Part shown: piece after piece, positions 35,267 to 45,815 of the stretch
How positions within the stretch are numbered: the stretch's first letter is position 1
How the letters are laid out: each line of letters starts with the position of its first letter
NCBI RefSeq assembly: GCF_030406045.1
Contig: NZ_CP128988.1
Span: 62,001 to 126,000 of the forward strand
Direction of reading: 5' to 3'
DNA from: Thiohalobacter sp. IOR34
Lineage (GTDB): Bacteria; Pseudomonadota; Gammaproteobacteria; Thiohalobacterales; Thiohalobacteraceae
DNA: 64,000 nucleotides
The notes under the pieces: generated by a model
The model's input: the letters and a program-made list of their open reading frames with translations, nothing else
The model's database searches: none
Told to the model about the DNA's origin: nothing
Program-made: the position numbers and the translations under genes

Positions 35267-35363
35267 GCCACGAAACCCACGAAAAGGATCTGAGTTTCAC
35301 GGCGCCGCGCGGAGCGCGTGCGCCGACGCATCATCTTTTCGTGGGTTTTGTGGGTTTCGTGGC
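35267..35363. repeat. CCACGAAACCCACGAAAA-type inverted repeat, copy 2
   Basis: A 97-bp hairpin element between ubiD and prlC. The left arm GCCACGAAACCCACGAAAAG is mirrored on the right, where it is lengthened by an extra GTGGGTTTTG unit. The centre contains a GC-rich sub-palindrome around CGCGGAGCGCG, also present at about 37540 in copy 3. It lies between two same-direction genes 123 bp apart. Confidence 0.85.
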
Positions 35364-35371
35364 TATCCATG

Positions 35372-37411
35372 TCAGGCCGCCAGGCCCGTGTGGCGCAGCA
35401 GCGCGTCGATGGTCGGTTCGCGGCCACGGAAGTCGATGAAGAGTTCCATGGGGTCGCGTGAGCCGCCCTGCTCCAGGATGCGGGTCAGAAAGCGCCGGCC
35501 GGTCTCGCGGTCGAAGATGCCGGCCTCCTCGAAGGCGGCGAAGGCGTCCGCCGAGAGCACCTCGGCCCACTTGTAGCTGTAGTAGCCCGCGGCGTAGCCG
35601 CCGGCGAAGATGTGGGCGAAGCTGTGCGGGAAGCGGTTGAACGAGGGCGGCTGCATCACCGCTACCTGCTCCCGCACCTCCTTCAGGATCTCGTAGATGC
35701 GTCCGCCCTTCTCCGGGTCGTATTCCAGGTGCAGGCGGAAGTCGAAGATGGCGAACTCGAGCTGACGCACCATCTGCATGGCGGACTGGAAGTTGCGGGC
35801 CGCGGTCATGCGCCGGAACATCTCCTCGGGCAGCGCCTCGCCGGACTGGTAGTGGCCGGCGATGAGGTCCAGTGCCTCCCGTTCCCAGCACCAGTTCTCC
35901 ATGAACTGGCTGGGCAGTTCCACGGCGTCCCAGGCGACGCCGGAGATGCCGGAGACGCCGGCGTAGTCGACCTGGGTCAGCATGTGGTGCAGGCCGTGGC
36001 CGAATTCATGGAACAGGGTGATGACCTCGTCGTGGGTGAAGAGTGCCGGGTCGTCGCCGATCGGCGGTGAGAAGTTGCAGGTGAGGTAGGCGACCGGGGT
36101 CTGCAGGCCATCGCGGGTGATGCGCCGCGAGACGCACTCGTCCATCCAGGCGCCGCCGCGCTTCTGCGGCCGGGCGTAGAGATCGAGGTAGAACTGGCCG
36201 CGCAGCTCGCCGCGCTCGTCGCGGATTTCGAAGAAGCGTACGTCCGGATGCCAGACGTCGATGCCCTGATGCTCCTCGATCTGCAGGCCGTAGAGGCGTT
36301 CCACTACCGCGAACATGCCGGGCAGCACCCGCGTCTCCGGGAACCAGGGTTTCAGTTCTTCCTGGGAGATGGCGTACTTGTGCTGGCGCAGCTTCTCCGA
36401 GTAGTAGGCGACGTCCCAGGCCTCGATCTCCTTCACTCCGAATTGATCGCGGGCGAAGTTGCGTACCTCCTCCAGTTCCTCGCGTGCCCGCTCCAGGGAG
36501 CGTTTCGCCAGGTCGTTGAGGAAACTGAGCACCTGTTCCGGGGAGCGCGCCATCTTGGTGGCCAGCGAGCGCTCGGCGTAGTTGGCGAAGCCGAGCAGCC
36601 GCGCTGCCTCGTGGCGCAGGGCGAGGATCTCCTCCATCACCGGACCGTTGTCCCAGCGGCCGGCGTGGGGGCCCTCGTCCGAGGCGCGGGTGACATAGGC
36701 GGTGTACAGCTCACGCCGCAGCTCACGGTCGTCGGCATAGCTCAGCACCGGATGATAGGAGGGAAATTCCAGGTTGAACAGCCAGCCCTCCAGGCCCTCG
36801 CGCTCGGCCATCTGTCGTGCCAGGGAGATCGCCGATTCCGGCAGGCCGGCCAGCTGCGATTCGTCCGTCACCAGCTTTTGCCAGGCGTTGGTGGCGTCCA
36901 GCAGGTTCTCCTCGAACCTGGCGGTCAGCGAGGACAGCTCCTGCATGATCGTCTTGTAGCGCTCGCGCTGCTCGGCCGGCAGGGCGACGCCGGAGAGCTT
37001 GAAGTCGCGCAGCGCGTTGTCGATCACCTTGCGCTGTGCCGGGTCGAGTGCCTCGGCGGCCGGACCTTCGGCGATCGCCCGGTAGGCGCGGTAAAGGGCC
37101 TCGTTCTGGCCCATCTCGGTGCCGTACTCGGACAGCCTCGGCAAGCAGGTGTTGTAGGCGCTGCGCAGTGCCTCGCTGTTGACCACCGAGTTCATGTGGC
37201 TGACCGGCGACCAGGCGCGCGACAGCCGGTCCTCCACGTCCTCGATGGGCTGGATCAGGTTGTCCCAGGTATAGTCGCCGCCGGCCTCCAGCAACCGCGC
37301 CACCGTCTCCCGGCATTCCTCGAGCAGGGCCTCGATGGCGGGCTCGACGTGTTCGGGGCGGATCTTGGAGAAGGGCGGCAGGCCCTTGAGATCGAGCAGC
37401 GGGTTGGTCAT
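35372..37411 (-). CDS. prlC: Oligopeptidase A (PrlC/OpdA)
   Basis: M3-family zinc metallopeptidase that degrades cleaved signal peptides and other short peptides in the cytosol. The 679-aa length equals that of E. coli OpdA. The zinc motif is H468-EFGH ([13 protein letters not shown]) with the third ligand in [14 protein letters not shown]. The N-terminal start [17 protein letters not shown] is conserved. The C-terminal end [21 protein letters not shown] matches the family. The upstream in-frame extension translates the CCACGAAA repeat into FRGFRGFRG and is not real. Confidence 0.97.
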   Translation of the reverse strand: MTNPLLDLKGLPPFSKIRPEHVEPAIEALLEECRETVARLLEAGGDYTWDNLIQPIEDVEDRLSRAWSPVSHMNSVVNSEALRSAYNTCLPRLSEYGTEMGQNEALYRAYRAIAEGPAAEALDPAQRKVIDNALRDFKLSGVALPAEQRERYKTIMQELSSLTARFEENLLDATNAWQKLVTDESQLAGLPESAISLARQMAEREGLEGWLFNLEFPSYHPVLSYADDRELRRELYTAYVTRASDEGPHAGRWDNGPVMEEILALRHEAARLLGFANYAERSLATKMARSPEQVLSFLNDLAKRSLERAREELEEVRNFARDQFGVKEIEAWDVAYYSEKLRQHKYAISQEELKPWFPETRVLPGMFAVVERLYGLQIEEHQGIDVWHPDVRFFEIRDERGELRGQFYLDLYARPQKRGGAWMDECVSRRITRDGLQTPVAYLTCNFSPPIGDDPALFTHDEVITLFHEFGHGLHHMLTQVDYAGVSGISGVAWDAVELPSQFMENWCWEREALDLIAGHYQSGEALPEEMFRRMTAARNFQSAMQMVRQLEFAIFDFRLHLEYDPEKGGRIYEILKEVREQVAVMQPPSFNRFPHSFAHIFAGGYAAGYYSYKWAEVLSADAFAAFEEAGIFDRETGRRFLTRILEQGGSRDPMELFIDFRGREPTIDALLRHTGLAA

Positions 37412-37454
37412 CTGGGATCTGGCCTCGGTGTGGATGAAGGGGATCATTATATCG

Positions 37455-37884
37455 CCACGAAATCCGCGAAACCCACGAAAAAAACGCATAGCCACGAAAC
37501 CCACTAAACCCACGAAAAAGGGGCAGGCTTTACAGCGACGCGCGGAGCGCGTGGGCCACAATATTAACCCGGCAACCAAATATGCCGTGTTCAGGGCTTC
37601 AGGCCTGTTCCGGGACAAGGCGCGGCCCGCCGGCAAGGGTCGGTCTCCTTGTCAAGGGCCGGAACGCCGGACCGGGACAGGCCTGAAGCCCCGGTCATTC
37701 CATGATTCAATGGGTTCGGCCGTCGTGTGCCTGCCTGCGGACGGCGTTATCGAACCTTGCCGTAGGAATGCTACGGCGGCGTTTCGATGCCTTGCCGCAG
37801 GCAGGCACACGGCGGCTGAACACGGCATATTTGGTTGTCGGGTTAATAACCATTTTGGTGGGTTTCGTGGATTTCATGGCCATC
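37455..37884. repeat. Large outer inverted repeat of the CCACGAAA family, copy 3
   Basis: Left arms at about 37455-37520 contain two runs of CCACGAAA(T/A)CC-type sequence; the right arm at about 37850-37884 is the inverted partner. Between the two lies the separate 285-bp multi-stem element at 37563-37847, which appears to have inserted into this older repeat. Together they fill the 523-bp gap between divergent prlC and gorA. There is no gene here. Confidence 0.75.
37563..37847. mobile_element. 285-bp multi-stem element flanked by TA (MITE-like)
   Basis: Outer inverted repeats of 32 bp (37563-37594 and 37816-37847) match at 31 positions. Inside are two further perfect hairpins: GGGCTTCAGGCCTGT arms at 37594-37608 and 37677-37691, and GTGTGCCTGCCTGCGG arms at 37725-37740 and 37795-37810. 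The second contains a third stem GCCGTAG/CTACGGC at 37759-37777. The outer ends read TA-TTAACCC and GGGTTAA-TA, as after insertion at a TA site. There is no coding capacity. A TA-targeting (for example IS630-like) helper is inference. Confidence 0.7.
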
Positions 37885-37934
37885 CCGAAAGCGCGGTTGT
37901 TCAGGACGTGCGGGGTCGGGTATGCTCCCGGCGC

Positions 37935-39287
37935 ATGGCAGACAAACACTATGACCTGATCGCCATCGGCGCCGGCAGCGGCGGCCTGTCGGTGGCCGAG
38001 CGCGCGGCGCGTTACGGCAAGCGCTGCGCGGTGATCGAGCGCGGCCCGCTGGGCGGCACCTGCGTCAACGTCGGCTGCGTGCCGAAGAAGGTGATGTGGT
38101 TCGCGGCCAACCTCGCCCACAGCCTTGGCGATGCCGCCGGCTACGGCTTCGACATCGAGCTGCGTGGTTTCTCGTGGGAGCGGCTGAAGGCCGCCCGTGA
38201 TGCCTATGTGCAGGGCATCAACGACTGGTATCACAGCTACCTGGCGGATTCCGGGATCGATCTCATCCAGGGCGAGGCGCGCTTTGTCGATGCCCGCACC
38301 CTGGAGGTCGGTGGCGAGCGCTACACGGCCGATCACGTCTGCATTGCGGTGGGTGGCTATCCGGCGGTGCCCGACGTGCCCGGTGCCGAGCTGGGCATCA
38401 CCTCCGACGGTTTCTTTGCCCTGGAGAGCCAGCCGCGGCGGGTGGCGGTGGTCGGCTCGGGCTACATCGCCGTGGAGCTGGCCGGGGTGCTGAAGGCGCT
38501 CGGCTCGGACGTCACCCTGCTGCTGCGCCGCGAGCACCTGTTGCGCGACTTCGACGCCATGCTGCGTGAGGCGCTGATGGAGGAGATGCTGAACGACGGC
38601 ATCGGCATCCTCTCCGGCACCCAGGTGGCGGCGGTCAGCCGCTGTGACAACGGCGAATTGTGCATCGAGTGCGACAACGGCCAGCGCCTGGAGGGCTTCG
38701 ATGCCCTGATCTGGGCCATCGGCCGCAAGCCGGCGACGGCCGGGCTGGGGCTGGATGCGGCCGGGGTGGAGACCGATGCAGAGGGTTACATCCCCAGTGA
38801 CGAATTCGAGAACACCAATGTGCGGGGCATCAGCGCGCTGGGCGACGTCAACGGCAAGGTGGCGCTGACGCCGGTGGCCATCGCTGCCGCCCGGCGCCTG
38901 GCCGACCGCCTCTACGGCGGCATGAGCGGGCGCCGGCTCGACTACGAAAACATCCCTTCCGTGGTGTTCAGCCATCCGCCGATCGGCACCGTGGGCCTGA
39001 CCGAGGCCGAGGCCCGCGAGCGGCACGGCGATGCGGTCAAGGTCTACAGCACCCGCTTTACCGCCATGTACCATGCCCTGAGCGAGCACAAGCGCCAGAC
39101 CGCCATGAAGCTGGTCACCGTGGGTGCGCAGGAAAAGGTGGTCGGCTGTCACATCATCGGCATGGGCGCCGACGAGATGCTGCAGGGCTTTGCCGTCGCC
39201 GTCCGCATGGGGGCCAGCAAGCGTGACCTGGACGATACCGTGGCCCTGCATCCGACCAGCGCCGAGGAGCTGGTAACCCTGCGCTGA
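37935..39287 (+). CDS. gorA: Glutathione-disulfide reductase
   Basis: NADPH-dependent flavoprotein that reduces oxidised glutathione. The 450-aa length equals that of E. coli Gor. The FAD loop is [16 protein letters not shown]; the redox-active disulfide is C43/C48 in [16 protein letters not shown]; the NADPH loop is [15 protein letters not shown]. The C-terminal catalytic His is in [13 protein letters not shown]. The N-terminal extension of the reading frame runs through repeat DNA, so the ATG at [11 protein letters not shown] is preferred. Confidence 0.97.
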   Translation: MADKHYDLIAIGAGSGGLSVAERAARYGKRCAVIERGPLGGTCVNVGCVPKKVMWFAANLAHSLGDAAGYGFDIELRGFSWERLKAARDAYVQGINDWYHSYLADSGIDLIQGEARFVDARTLEVGGERYTADHVCIAVGGYPAVPDVPGAELGITSDGFFALESQPRRVAVVGSGYIAVELAGVLKALGSDVTLLLRREHLLRDFDAMLREALMEEMLNDGIGILSGTQVAAVSRCDNGELCIECDNGQRLEGFDALIWAIGRKPATAGLGLDAAGVETDAEGYIPSDEFENTNVRGISALGDVNGKVALTPVAIAAARRLADRLYGGMSGRRLDYENIPSVVFSHPPIGTVGLTEAEARERHGDAVKVYSTRFTAMYHALSEHKRQTAMKLVTVGAQEKVVGCHIIGMGADEMLQGFAVAVRMGASKRDLDDTVALHPTSAEELVTLR

Positions 39288-39332
39288 GCAGGTGGTCCAC
39301 TGCCCGGGATCTGGAGTTTGTTGGGAACCGGC

Positions 39333-39863
39333 ATGAGCATCCGAGACTTTGACGGCCACACACCCCGCATCGATGCCAGCGCCTTCGTGGACGAGACCGC
39401 CCTGGTGATCGGCGATGTGGAGATCGGTGCCGACAGTTCGCTCTGGCCCATGGTGGTGGCGCGGGGCGACATCCATCGCATCAGGATCGGCGCGCGCAGC
39501 AATATCCAGGATGGCAGCGTGATCCATGTCACCCACGACAGCGACCACGTCCCCGGTGGACACCCGGTGGTGATCGGCGATGGTGTCACCGTCGGTCATC
39601 AGGTCACCCTGCATGGCTGCACCATCGAGGACGACTGCCTGATCGGCATGGGTTCCCTGGTGCTCGATGGCGCGCGGATCGAGCGCGGCACCCTGCTCGG
39701 CGCCGGCTCGCTGGTCTCGCCCGGCAAGGTGCTGGAGGGCGGTTACCTCTGGCTGGGGCGCCCGGCCAAGCGTATCCGCCCGCTGACGGCCGAGGAGCGG
39801 GGCTATCTCGGTTACTCCGCCGATCACTACGTGCGTCTCAAGGAGCGGCACCGCCGCGGCTGA
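39333..39863 (+). CDS. Gamma-carbonic anhydrase homologue (YrdA type)
   Basis: A 176-aa left-handed beta-helix protein of the gamma-class carbonic anhydrase family. It has the hexapeptide pattern IGDVEIGADSSLWPMVVARG, and three His fit the zinc ligands: one in DGSVIHVTH and two in VGHQVTLHGC. YrdA-type members bind zinc but often lack carbonic anhydrase activity, so the reaction is uncertain. Start chosen at the ATG after GGGAACC; TTG codons upstream are in frame but have no support. Confidence 0.88.
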   Translation: MSIRDFDGHTPRIDASAFVDETALVIGDVEIGADSSLWPMVVARGDIHRIRIGARSNIQDGSVIHVTHDSDHVPGGHPVVIGDGVTVGHQVTLHGCTIEDDCLIGMGSLVLDGARIERGTLLGAGSLVSPGKVLEGGYLWLGRPAKRIRPLTAEERGYLGYSADHYVRLKERHRRG

Positions 39864-40011
39864 GCGGTCGCGCGAGTCAATCTTCTGGCGCTGGGCGGGG
39901 CTTTGGCTTACACTTGAGTCGAGCGTGACAAAAAGGACTCAGACCAGGGAATCTTCCGGCGGCTTGCGAGTCGGAACAGGTGACGACCACTGCGTTTGAG
40001 TGAGAAGAACC

Positions 40012-40350
40012 ATGATGCTCTATCTGGGAAATCTGCCGAGGGCCGCCTCGGAACAGCGCCTGGCCCGCCTGATGCATCTGCCCCGCGGTGCCCTGAACCG
40101 GCTGCGGATCATCAAGAAGCCCGGTCGTGATGGTGACACCATCCGTTATGGGCTGCTCTACGTGGACTCGGAAGCCGAGGCGAAGCGGCTGCGGGTCCGC
40201 AGCCGCGGCCTGCAGCTCGATGGTCAGCCGGTCGAGGTGCGGGAATTCCAGAAGCGGGTGGCCAGCAACGAGCGCCGCGCCCTGGACTGGCGCAGCCGGC
40301 CCTGGCCGCACAAGGAACGTCGCCTGCGCGAGCGCCGCCGGCCGAACTGA
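40012..40350 (+). CDS. Small RRM-like putative RNA-binding protein
   Basis: A 112-aa basic protein. MLYLGNLPRAASEQRLARLM resembles the RNP2 strand and first helix of an RNA-recognition motif, and IRYGLLYVDSEAEAKRL could stand for RNP1, although the usual aromatic residues are reduced. The C-terminus is strongly basic (HKERRLRERRRPN), which suits nucleic-acid binding. Two ATG codons are adjacent; the first was taken. It stands alone between the carbonic anhydrase homologue and aroE, on which it converges. Confidence 0.6.
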   Translation: MMLYLGNLPRAASEQRLARLMHLPRGALNRLRIIKKPGRDGDTIRYGLLYVDSEAEAKRLRVRSRGLQLDGQPVEVREFQKRVASNERRALDWRSRPWPHKERRLRERRRPN

Positions 40351-40356
40351 GCCGGT

Positions 40357-41181
40357 TCAGTCCCCTTTCCGCAGCGCCTCGATCACCGGCGCGGTGTCCG
40401 GTCGCACCCCGCGCCAGATATGGAAGGATTCCGCCGCCTGCTCCACCAACATCCCCAGCCCGTCACGGGCGCAGCCTGCACCCTGCGCCACGGCCCAGCG
40501 TACGAAGGCCGTCGGCTCACGGCCATACATCATGTCGTAGCAGCAGCTCTCTGCTTTTACTGTCTCCGCCGGAATCGGTGGCACCTCGCCGCTGAGGCCG
40601 GCGGCGGTGGCGTTGATCAGGAGATCGAATGGGCGCCGGGGAATGGCGTCCAGGGCACAGCCGCGCACCGGGCCGAGGTCGCGGAAGTGCGCTTCCAGCT
40701 CCAGGGCCCGTGCCGCTGTGCGGTTGGCGATCAGCAGCTCGGCCGGCGCCTGTTCCAGCAGGGGGGCGAGGACGCCGCGGGCCGCGCCTCCGGCGCCGAT
40801 CAGCAGGATGCGGCTGCCGGCCAGTTGCAGGTCCAGGTTGCGGGTCAGGTCGCGGACCAGGCCGATACCATCGGTGTTGTCGCCGCAGAGGCGGTCCTCA
40901 GGGTCCCAGTAGAGGGTGTTGACGGCGCCGGCCCGCTCGGCGCGTTCGCTGCGCCTCTCGGCCAGCGCCCAGGCCTCCTGCTTGAAGGGTACGGTGACGT
41001 TCAGGCCCTGGCCGCCGGCGGCGCGAAACTCGGCCACGGCCTCGGCGAAGCGGCCCGGCTCGACGCAGATCGCCTCGTAGCGGATCGCCTCGCCGGTCTG
41101 CTCGGCGAACAGGCGGTGGATGCGCGGCGACAGGCTGTGGGCGATGGGATTGCCCATCACCGCATAGCGGTCGAGGGTCAT
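40357..41181 (-). CDS. aroE: Shikimate dehydrogenase AroE
   Basis: NADPH-dependent reduction of 3-dehydroshikimate to shikimate. The 274-aa product begins YAVMGNPIAHSLSPRIHRLF, the conserved shikimate-binding segment. The catalytic Lys is in NVTVPFKQEAWAL and the Asp in GDNTDGIGLVRDL. The NADP loop is LLIGAGGAARGVLAPLL. Its start overlaps the pit stop by 4 bp, so the two may be co-translated although their functions are unrelated. Confidence 0.97.
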   Translation of the reverse strand: MTLDRYAVMGNPIAHSLSPRIHRLFAEQTGEAIRYEAICVEPGRFAEAVAEFRAAGGQGLNVTVPFKQEAWALAERRSERAERAGAVNTLYWDPEDRLCGDNTDGIGLVRDLTRNLDLQLAGSRILLIGAGGAARGVLAPLLEQAPAELLIANRTAARALELEAHFRDLGPVRGCALDAIPRRPFDLLINATAAGLSGEVPPIPAETVKAESCCYDMMYGREPTAFVRWAVAQGAGCARDGLGMLVEQAAESFHIWRGVRPDTAPVIEALRKGD

Positions 41182-42434
41182 CCGCCAAACACCGCCTTGA
41201 GCAGATAGAAGAAGACGATGGCCAGGATGGCGCCGGCCGGCAGGGTGATGATCCAGGACAGGAAGATGGTGCGTACCACGTCCATGTTCAGCGCCGCGAT
41301 GCCGCGCGCAAGACCGACGCCGAGCACCGCGCCGACCAGGGTGTGGGTGGTGGAGATCGGCAGCCCGGTGCCGGAGGCCAGCACCACGGTGGTGGCGGCG
41401 GCCAGGGTGGCGGCGAAACCGCGGCTGGGGGTGAGTTCGGTGATGCCGCTGCCGACGGTGGCGATGACCTTGTGGCCGTAGGTGAACAGGCCGACCACGA
41501 TGCCGGTGCCACCGAGGATCAGGATCCAGGCCGGCATGGCGGTCTTGTGTGCCACCTGGCCGCCGCTCTCGACGATGCCGACCACGGCGGCCAGCGGGCC
41601 GACGGCGTTGGCGACGTCGTTGGAGCCATGGGCGAAGGCCATGGCGCAGGCGGTGACCATCATCAGCACGCCGAACACCCGTTCCACGTTGGCGAAGTGG
41701 AAGTCGGTGTCGGCCAGGGGGTCGAACTTGATGCGGGCGATGGCGAAGACGCCGAAGGCCATGCTGGCCGCGCCGACGGCGGCAGCGATGCCATAGTTCT
41801 CCAGTGGTTCCAGCTCCAGGCCGATGTGCTTGAGGCCCTTGAACAGGGTGACCAGGGCGATGATGAAGCCGACCAGGAACATGTAGTAGGGCACCCAGCG
41901 CTTGGCGGCCACGAAGGGTTGGCGGCTGTTGAGGATCAGGAACTGCACGCTGCGGAACAGCCAGTAGGAGATGATCCCCGCCAGGGCCGGCGAGACCACC
42001 CAGCTCATGACGATCTTGCCCACCTTGTCCCAGTGCACGGCATCCATGCCGATTCCCACTGCGGCGAAACCGACGATGGCGCCGACGATGGAATGGGTGG
42101 TGGATACCGGCCAGCCGAAACGGGACGCGACCAGCAGCCAGATGCCGGCGGCCAGCAGCGCCGCCAGCATGCCGAAGATCAGCAGTTCGGGGGTGGCGCT
42201 CAGCAGGTCGGCATCGACGATCCCCTTGCGGATGGTCTTGGTGACCTGTCCGCCGGCCAGGTAGGCGCCGGCGAATTCGAAGATGGCGGCGACGATCACC
42301 GCCTGGCGGATGGTCAGCGCCTTGGAGCCGACCGAGGTGCCCATGGCGTTGGCGACGTCGTTGGCGCCGACGCCCCAGGCCATGAACAGGCCGAAGATGC
42401 AGGCCAGAACGATATAGCTGGTACCGAAATCCAT
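41178..42434 (-). CDS. Low-affinity inorganic phosphate transporter, Pit family
   Basis: A 418-aa membrane transporter with about ten hydrophobic helices. The Pit signature is duplicated, as expected from its internal repeat: AWGVGANDVANAMGTSVGS in the N-terminal half and AHGSNDVANAVGPLAAV in the C-terminal half. Pit carriers move metal-phosphate complexes with protons. The gene follows the DUF47 partner in the same direction (28-bp gap), a pairing typical of Pit systems that replace Pst at high phosphate. Confidence 0.95.
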   Translation of the reverse strand: MDFGTSYIVLACIFGLFMAWGVGANDVANAMGTSVGSKALTIRQAVIVAAIFEFAGAYLAGGQVTKTIRKGIVDADLLSATPELLIFGMLAALLAAGIWLLVASRFGWPVSTTHSIVGAIVGFAAVGIGMDAVHWDKVGKIVMSWVVSPALAGIISYWLFRSVQFLILNSRQPFVAAKRWVPYYMFLVGFIIALVTLFKGLKHIGLELEPLENYGIAAAVGAASMAFGVFAIARIKFDPLADTDFHFANVERVFGVLMMVTACAMAFAHGSNDVANAVGPLAAVVGIVESGGQVAHKTAMPAWILILGGTGIVVGLFTYGHKVIATVGSGITELTPSRGFAATLAAATTVVLASGTGLPISTTHTLVGAVLGVGLARGIAALNMDVVRTIFLSWIITLPAGAILAIVFFYLLKAVFGG

Positions 42435-42462
42435 AGAACGTGTCGTGTCCGCTGTCAGGGGG

Positions 42463-43140
42463 TTAACGGGCGAGCATCAGCTCCAGACGGCTGCCGACGC
42501 GCTGGGCGCGGTCGGCCAGGTCGCCGATCCAGTCGATGATGCGGTACAGAAACATGACCTCGATCGGTGGCAGTTCCTTCTCGCGCTCGAACAGGGCGGC
42601 GCGGATCTCCACCTGCATGCGGTCGGTGTCACTCTCGATCTCGTCGAGCTTCTTGATCATGGATTCCACCAGTTCCACCTCGCCGCCGCGGAAGCCGGTC
42701 TCCACCAGTTCGTCCAGCTCGTTGATGGCGGTCTGGGCCTGTACCGCGGCATCGATGGAACGGCGCACGAAGGCCATCATCAGCGGACCGATGGGCTCGG
42801 GGATCTCCATCCGCCGGCCGAGGATCAGCCCGGCGATGTCCTTGGCGCGGTTGGCGATCTTGTCCTGCATGGTCAGCACTTCGAGGATGTCACGCCGCGA
42901 TACCGGCATGAACAGGCTGTTGGGCAGGTTGAGGCGCAGCTCGCGCTTGAGCTTGTCGGCCTCCCGTTCCAGTTCGCTGATCCGTTGCTGCTGACGGGCG
43001 GCGCCCTCCCAATCCTTGTCCAGGACATGCTGGAAGAAAGGCTCCAGTTCCTTGACGCAGTCGATCACCGCCGCCATCTGCTTCTGCAGCGGGCGGACCG
43101 GCGAGGAACTGAACAGGCTGGAGATGGTGGTACGTGCCAT
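42463..43140 (-). CDS. PhoU-like DUF47 protein, Pit accessory
   Basis: A 225-aa all-helical protein of the DUF47 (TIGR00153) family, structurally PhoU-like. Conserved parts include the start TTISSLFSSSPVRPLQKQM, ISELEREADKLKRELRLNLP with the metal-binding E-x-x-x-D, and ESDTDRMQVEIRAALF. Encoded immediately before a Pit transporter, it probably regulates transport, as described for similar pairs. Start chosen at MARTTISSLF; a longer frame adds residues without conservation. Confidence 0.93.
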   Translation of the reverse strand: MARTTISSLFSSSPVRPLQKQMAAVIDCVKELEPFFQHVLDKDWEGAARQQQRISELEREADKLKRELRLNLPNSLFMPVSRRDILEVLTMQDKIANRAKDIAGLILGRRMEIPEPIGPLMMAFVRRSIDAAVQAQTAINELDELVETGFRGGEVELVESMIKKLDEIESDTDRMQVEIRAALFEREKELPPIEVMFLYRIIDWIGDLADRAQRVGSRLELMLAR

Positions 43141-43174
43141 GGCGTGGTTCCTGGTGATGTGTAGGGTCGGGTCT

Positions 43175-44852
<1,678 letters not shown>

Positions 44853-44910
44853 CTAGCCCGCAGGCGCGGTCAGCCGGCCGCGGCAAATGGGGCCGGGCGA
44901 TGCCCGCCCA

Positions 44911-44979
44911 ATCGCGGCCTGGAGGCCGCTCCTACGGGGCATGGCGGCACCCTGGTAGGAGCGGCCTCCAGGCCGCGAT
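44911..44979. repeat. BIME-like REP pair
   Basis: Two head-to-head palindromes of the same family as at 7506 and 30155, with the GTAG head on the right member, follow the unrecognised gene by about 60 bp. The stretch just upstream (GCAGGCGCGGTCAGCCGGCC) also resembles the sequence just before the pair at 10133. The pair may form a terminator-like structure. Confidence 0.85.
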
Positions 44980-45094
44980 CCCCGGCGTGTCCAGGCACGC
45001 CATCATCCGGGCTAAAGGCGATGCCCGGAGCGGACGCTACTCCCGGATAGGTGGCCCGTGTCGGGGCGCAGAACAGAAGAATCCGGGAGGCAGC

Positions 45095-45754
45095 ATGCAG
45101 CAGAACACAGGGACAGCCGTCGTCAGCCGTGCCGGGAGGCATTTCATCTGGTTGGCGGGCCTGCTGCTGCTCGGCCTGCTGTTCATGCCGCGAGCCGAGG
45201 CGGGCCTGGCCCCGGTGGACGTGGTGCGGGCGGCTTCCAGCCAGGTGCTGGAGCGCCTGGAGAGCGAGGGCGATGCCTTGCGCCAGGATCCGCAGCGGCT
45301 GTACGAGCTGGTCGATCATGTGCTGGTCGAGCACATGGACTTCCAGCGCATGTCGCGCTGGGTACTGGGCAAGCACTGGAAGCGGGCCACGCCCGAGCAG
45401 CGGCAGCGCTTCGTCGAGGAATTCCGCACCCTGCTGGTGCGCACCTACTCATCGGCCCTGCTCGGCTACAGCGGCCAGCAGGTGAAGTTCCTGCCGCTGC
45501 GTGCCGCCAACGAACGCCAGGTGACGGTGCGGACCGAGATCGAGCAGCCGGGCGGCCCCTCGGTCCCGGTGCATTACAGCCTCTACAACAGGAACGGCGA
45601 GTGGAAGGCCTATGACGTCATCATCGACGGCGTCAGCCTGGTGGCCAACTACCGCGCCACCTTCGGTGCCGAGGTCCGCCGCGGCGGGCTGGAGCAGCTG
45701 ATCCTGTCGCTGGCCGAGCGCAACCGCCAGTCGCTGGCGGCGAGCAGCCTCTGA
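45095..45754 (+). CDS. MlaC/Ttg2D-type phospholipid-binding periplasmic protein
   Basis: A 219-aa exported protein of the MlaC (toluene-tolerance Ttg2D) family. A GGGAGG ribosome site precedes the ATG. The signal peptide spans about residues 14-36 (AGLLLLGLLFMPRAEAG). Family segments are MDFQRMSRWVLGKHWKRATP, RFVEEFRTLLVRTYSSALL and WKAYDVIIDGVSLVANYR. MlaC ferries phospholipids between the outer membrane and the MlaFEDB complex. The other mla genes are not adjacent, so its partners must be elsewhere. Confidence 0.9.
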   Translation: MQQNTGTAVVSRAGRHFIWLAGLLLLGLLFMPRAEAGLAPVDVVRAASSQVLERLESEGDALRQDPQRLYELVDHVLVEHMDFQRMSRWVLGKHWKRATPEQRQRFVEEFRTLLVRTYSSALLGYSGQQVKFLPLRAANERQVTVRTEIEQPGGPSVPVHYSLYNRNGEWKAYDVIIDGVSLVANYRATFGAEVRRGGLEQLILSLAERNRQSLAASSL

Positions 45755-45815
45755 GCCGGCCGGCGGCGCCGCTTCGCTTGCACGGCCGGGTCCGCTGCCG
45801 CTACCCTGCGGCCCC

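Noticed and set aside
37335-37934. N-terminal extension of gorA and other frames with FRGFRGFRG or ATKPTKPTK runs
   Set aside because: These translate the CCACGAAA repeats in different frames. Similar strings appear around all three copies and are not protein.
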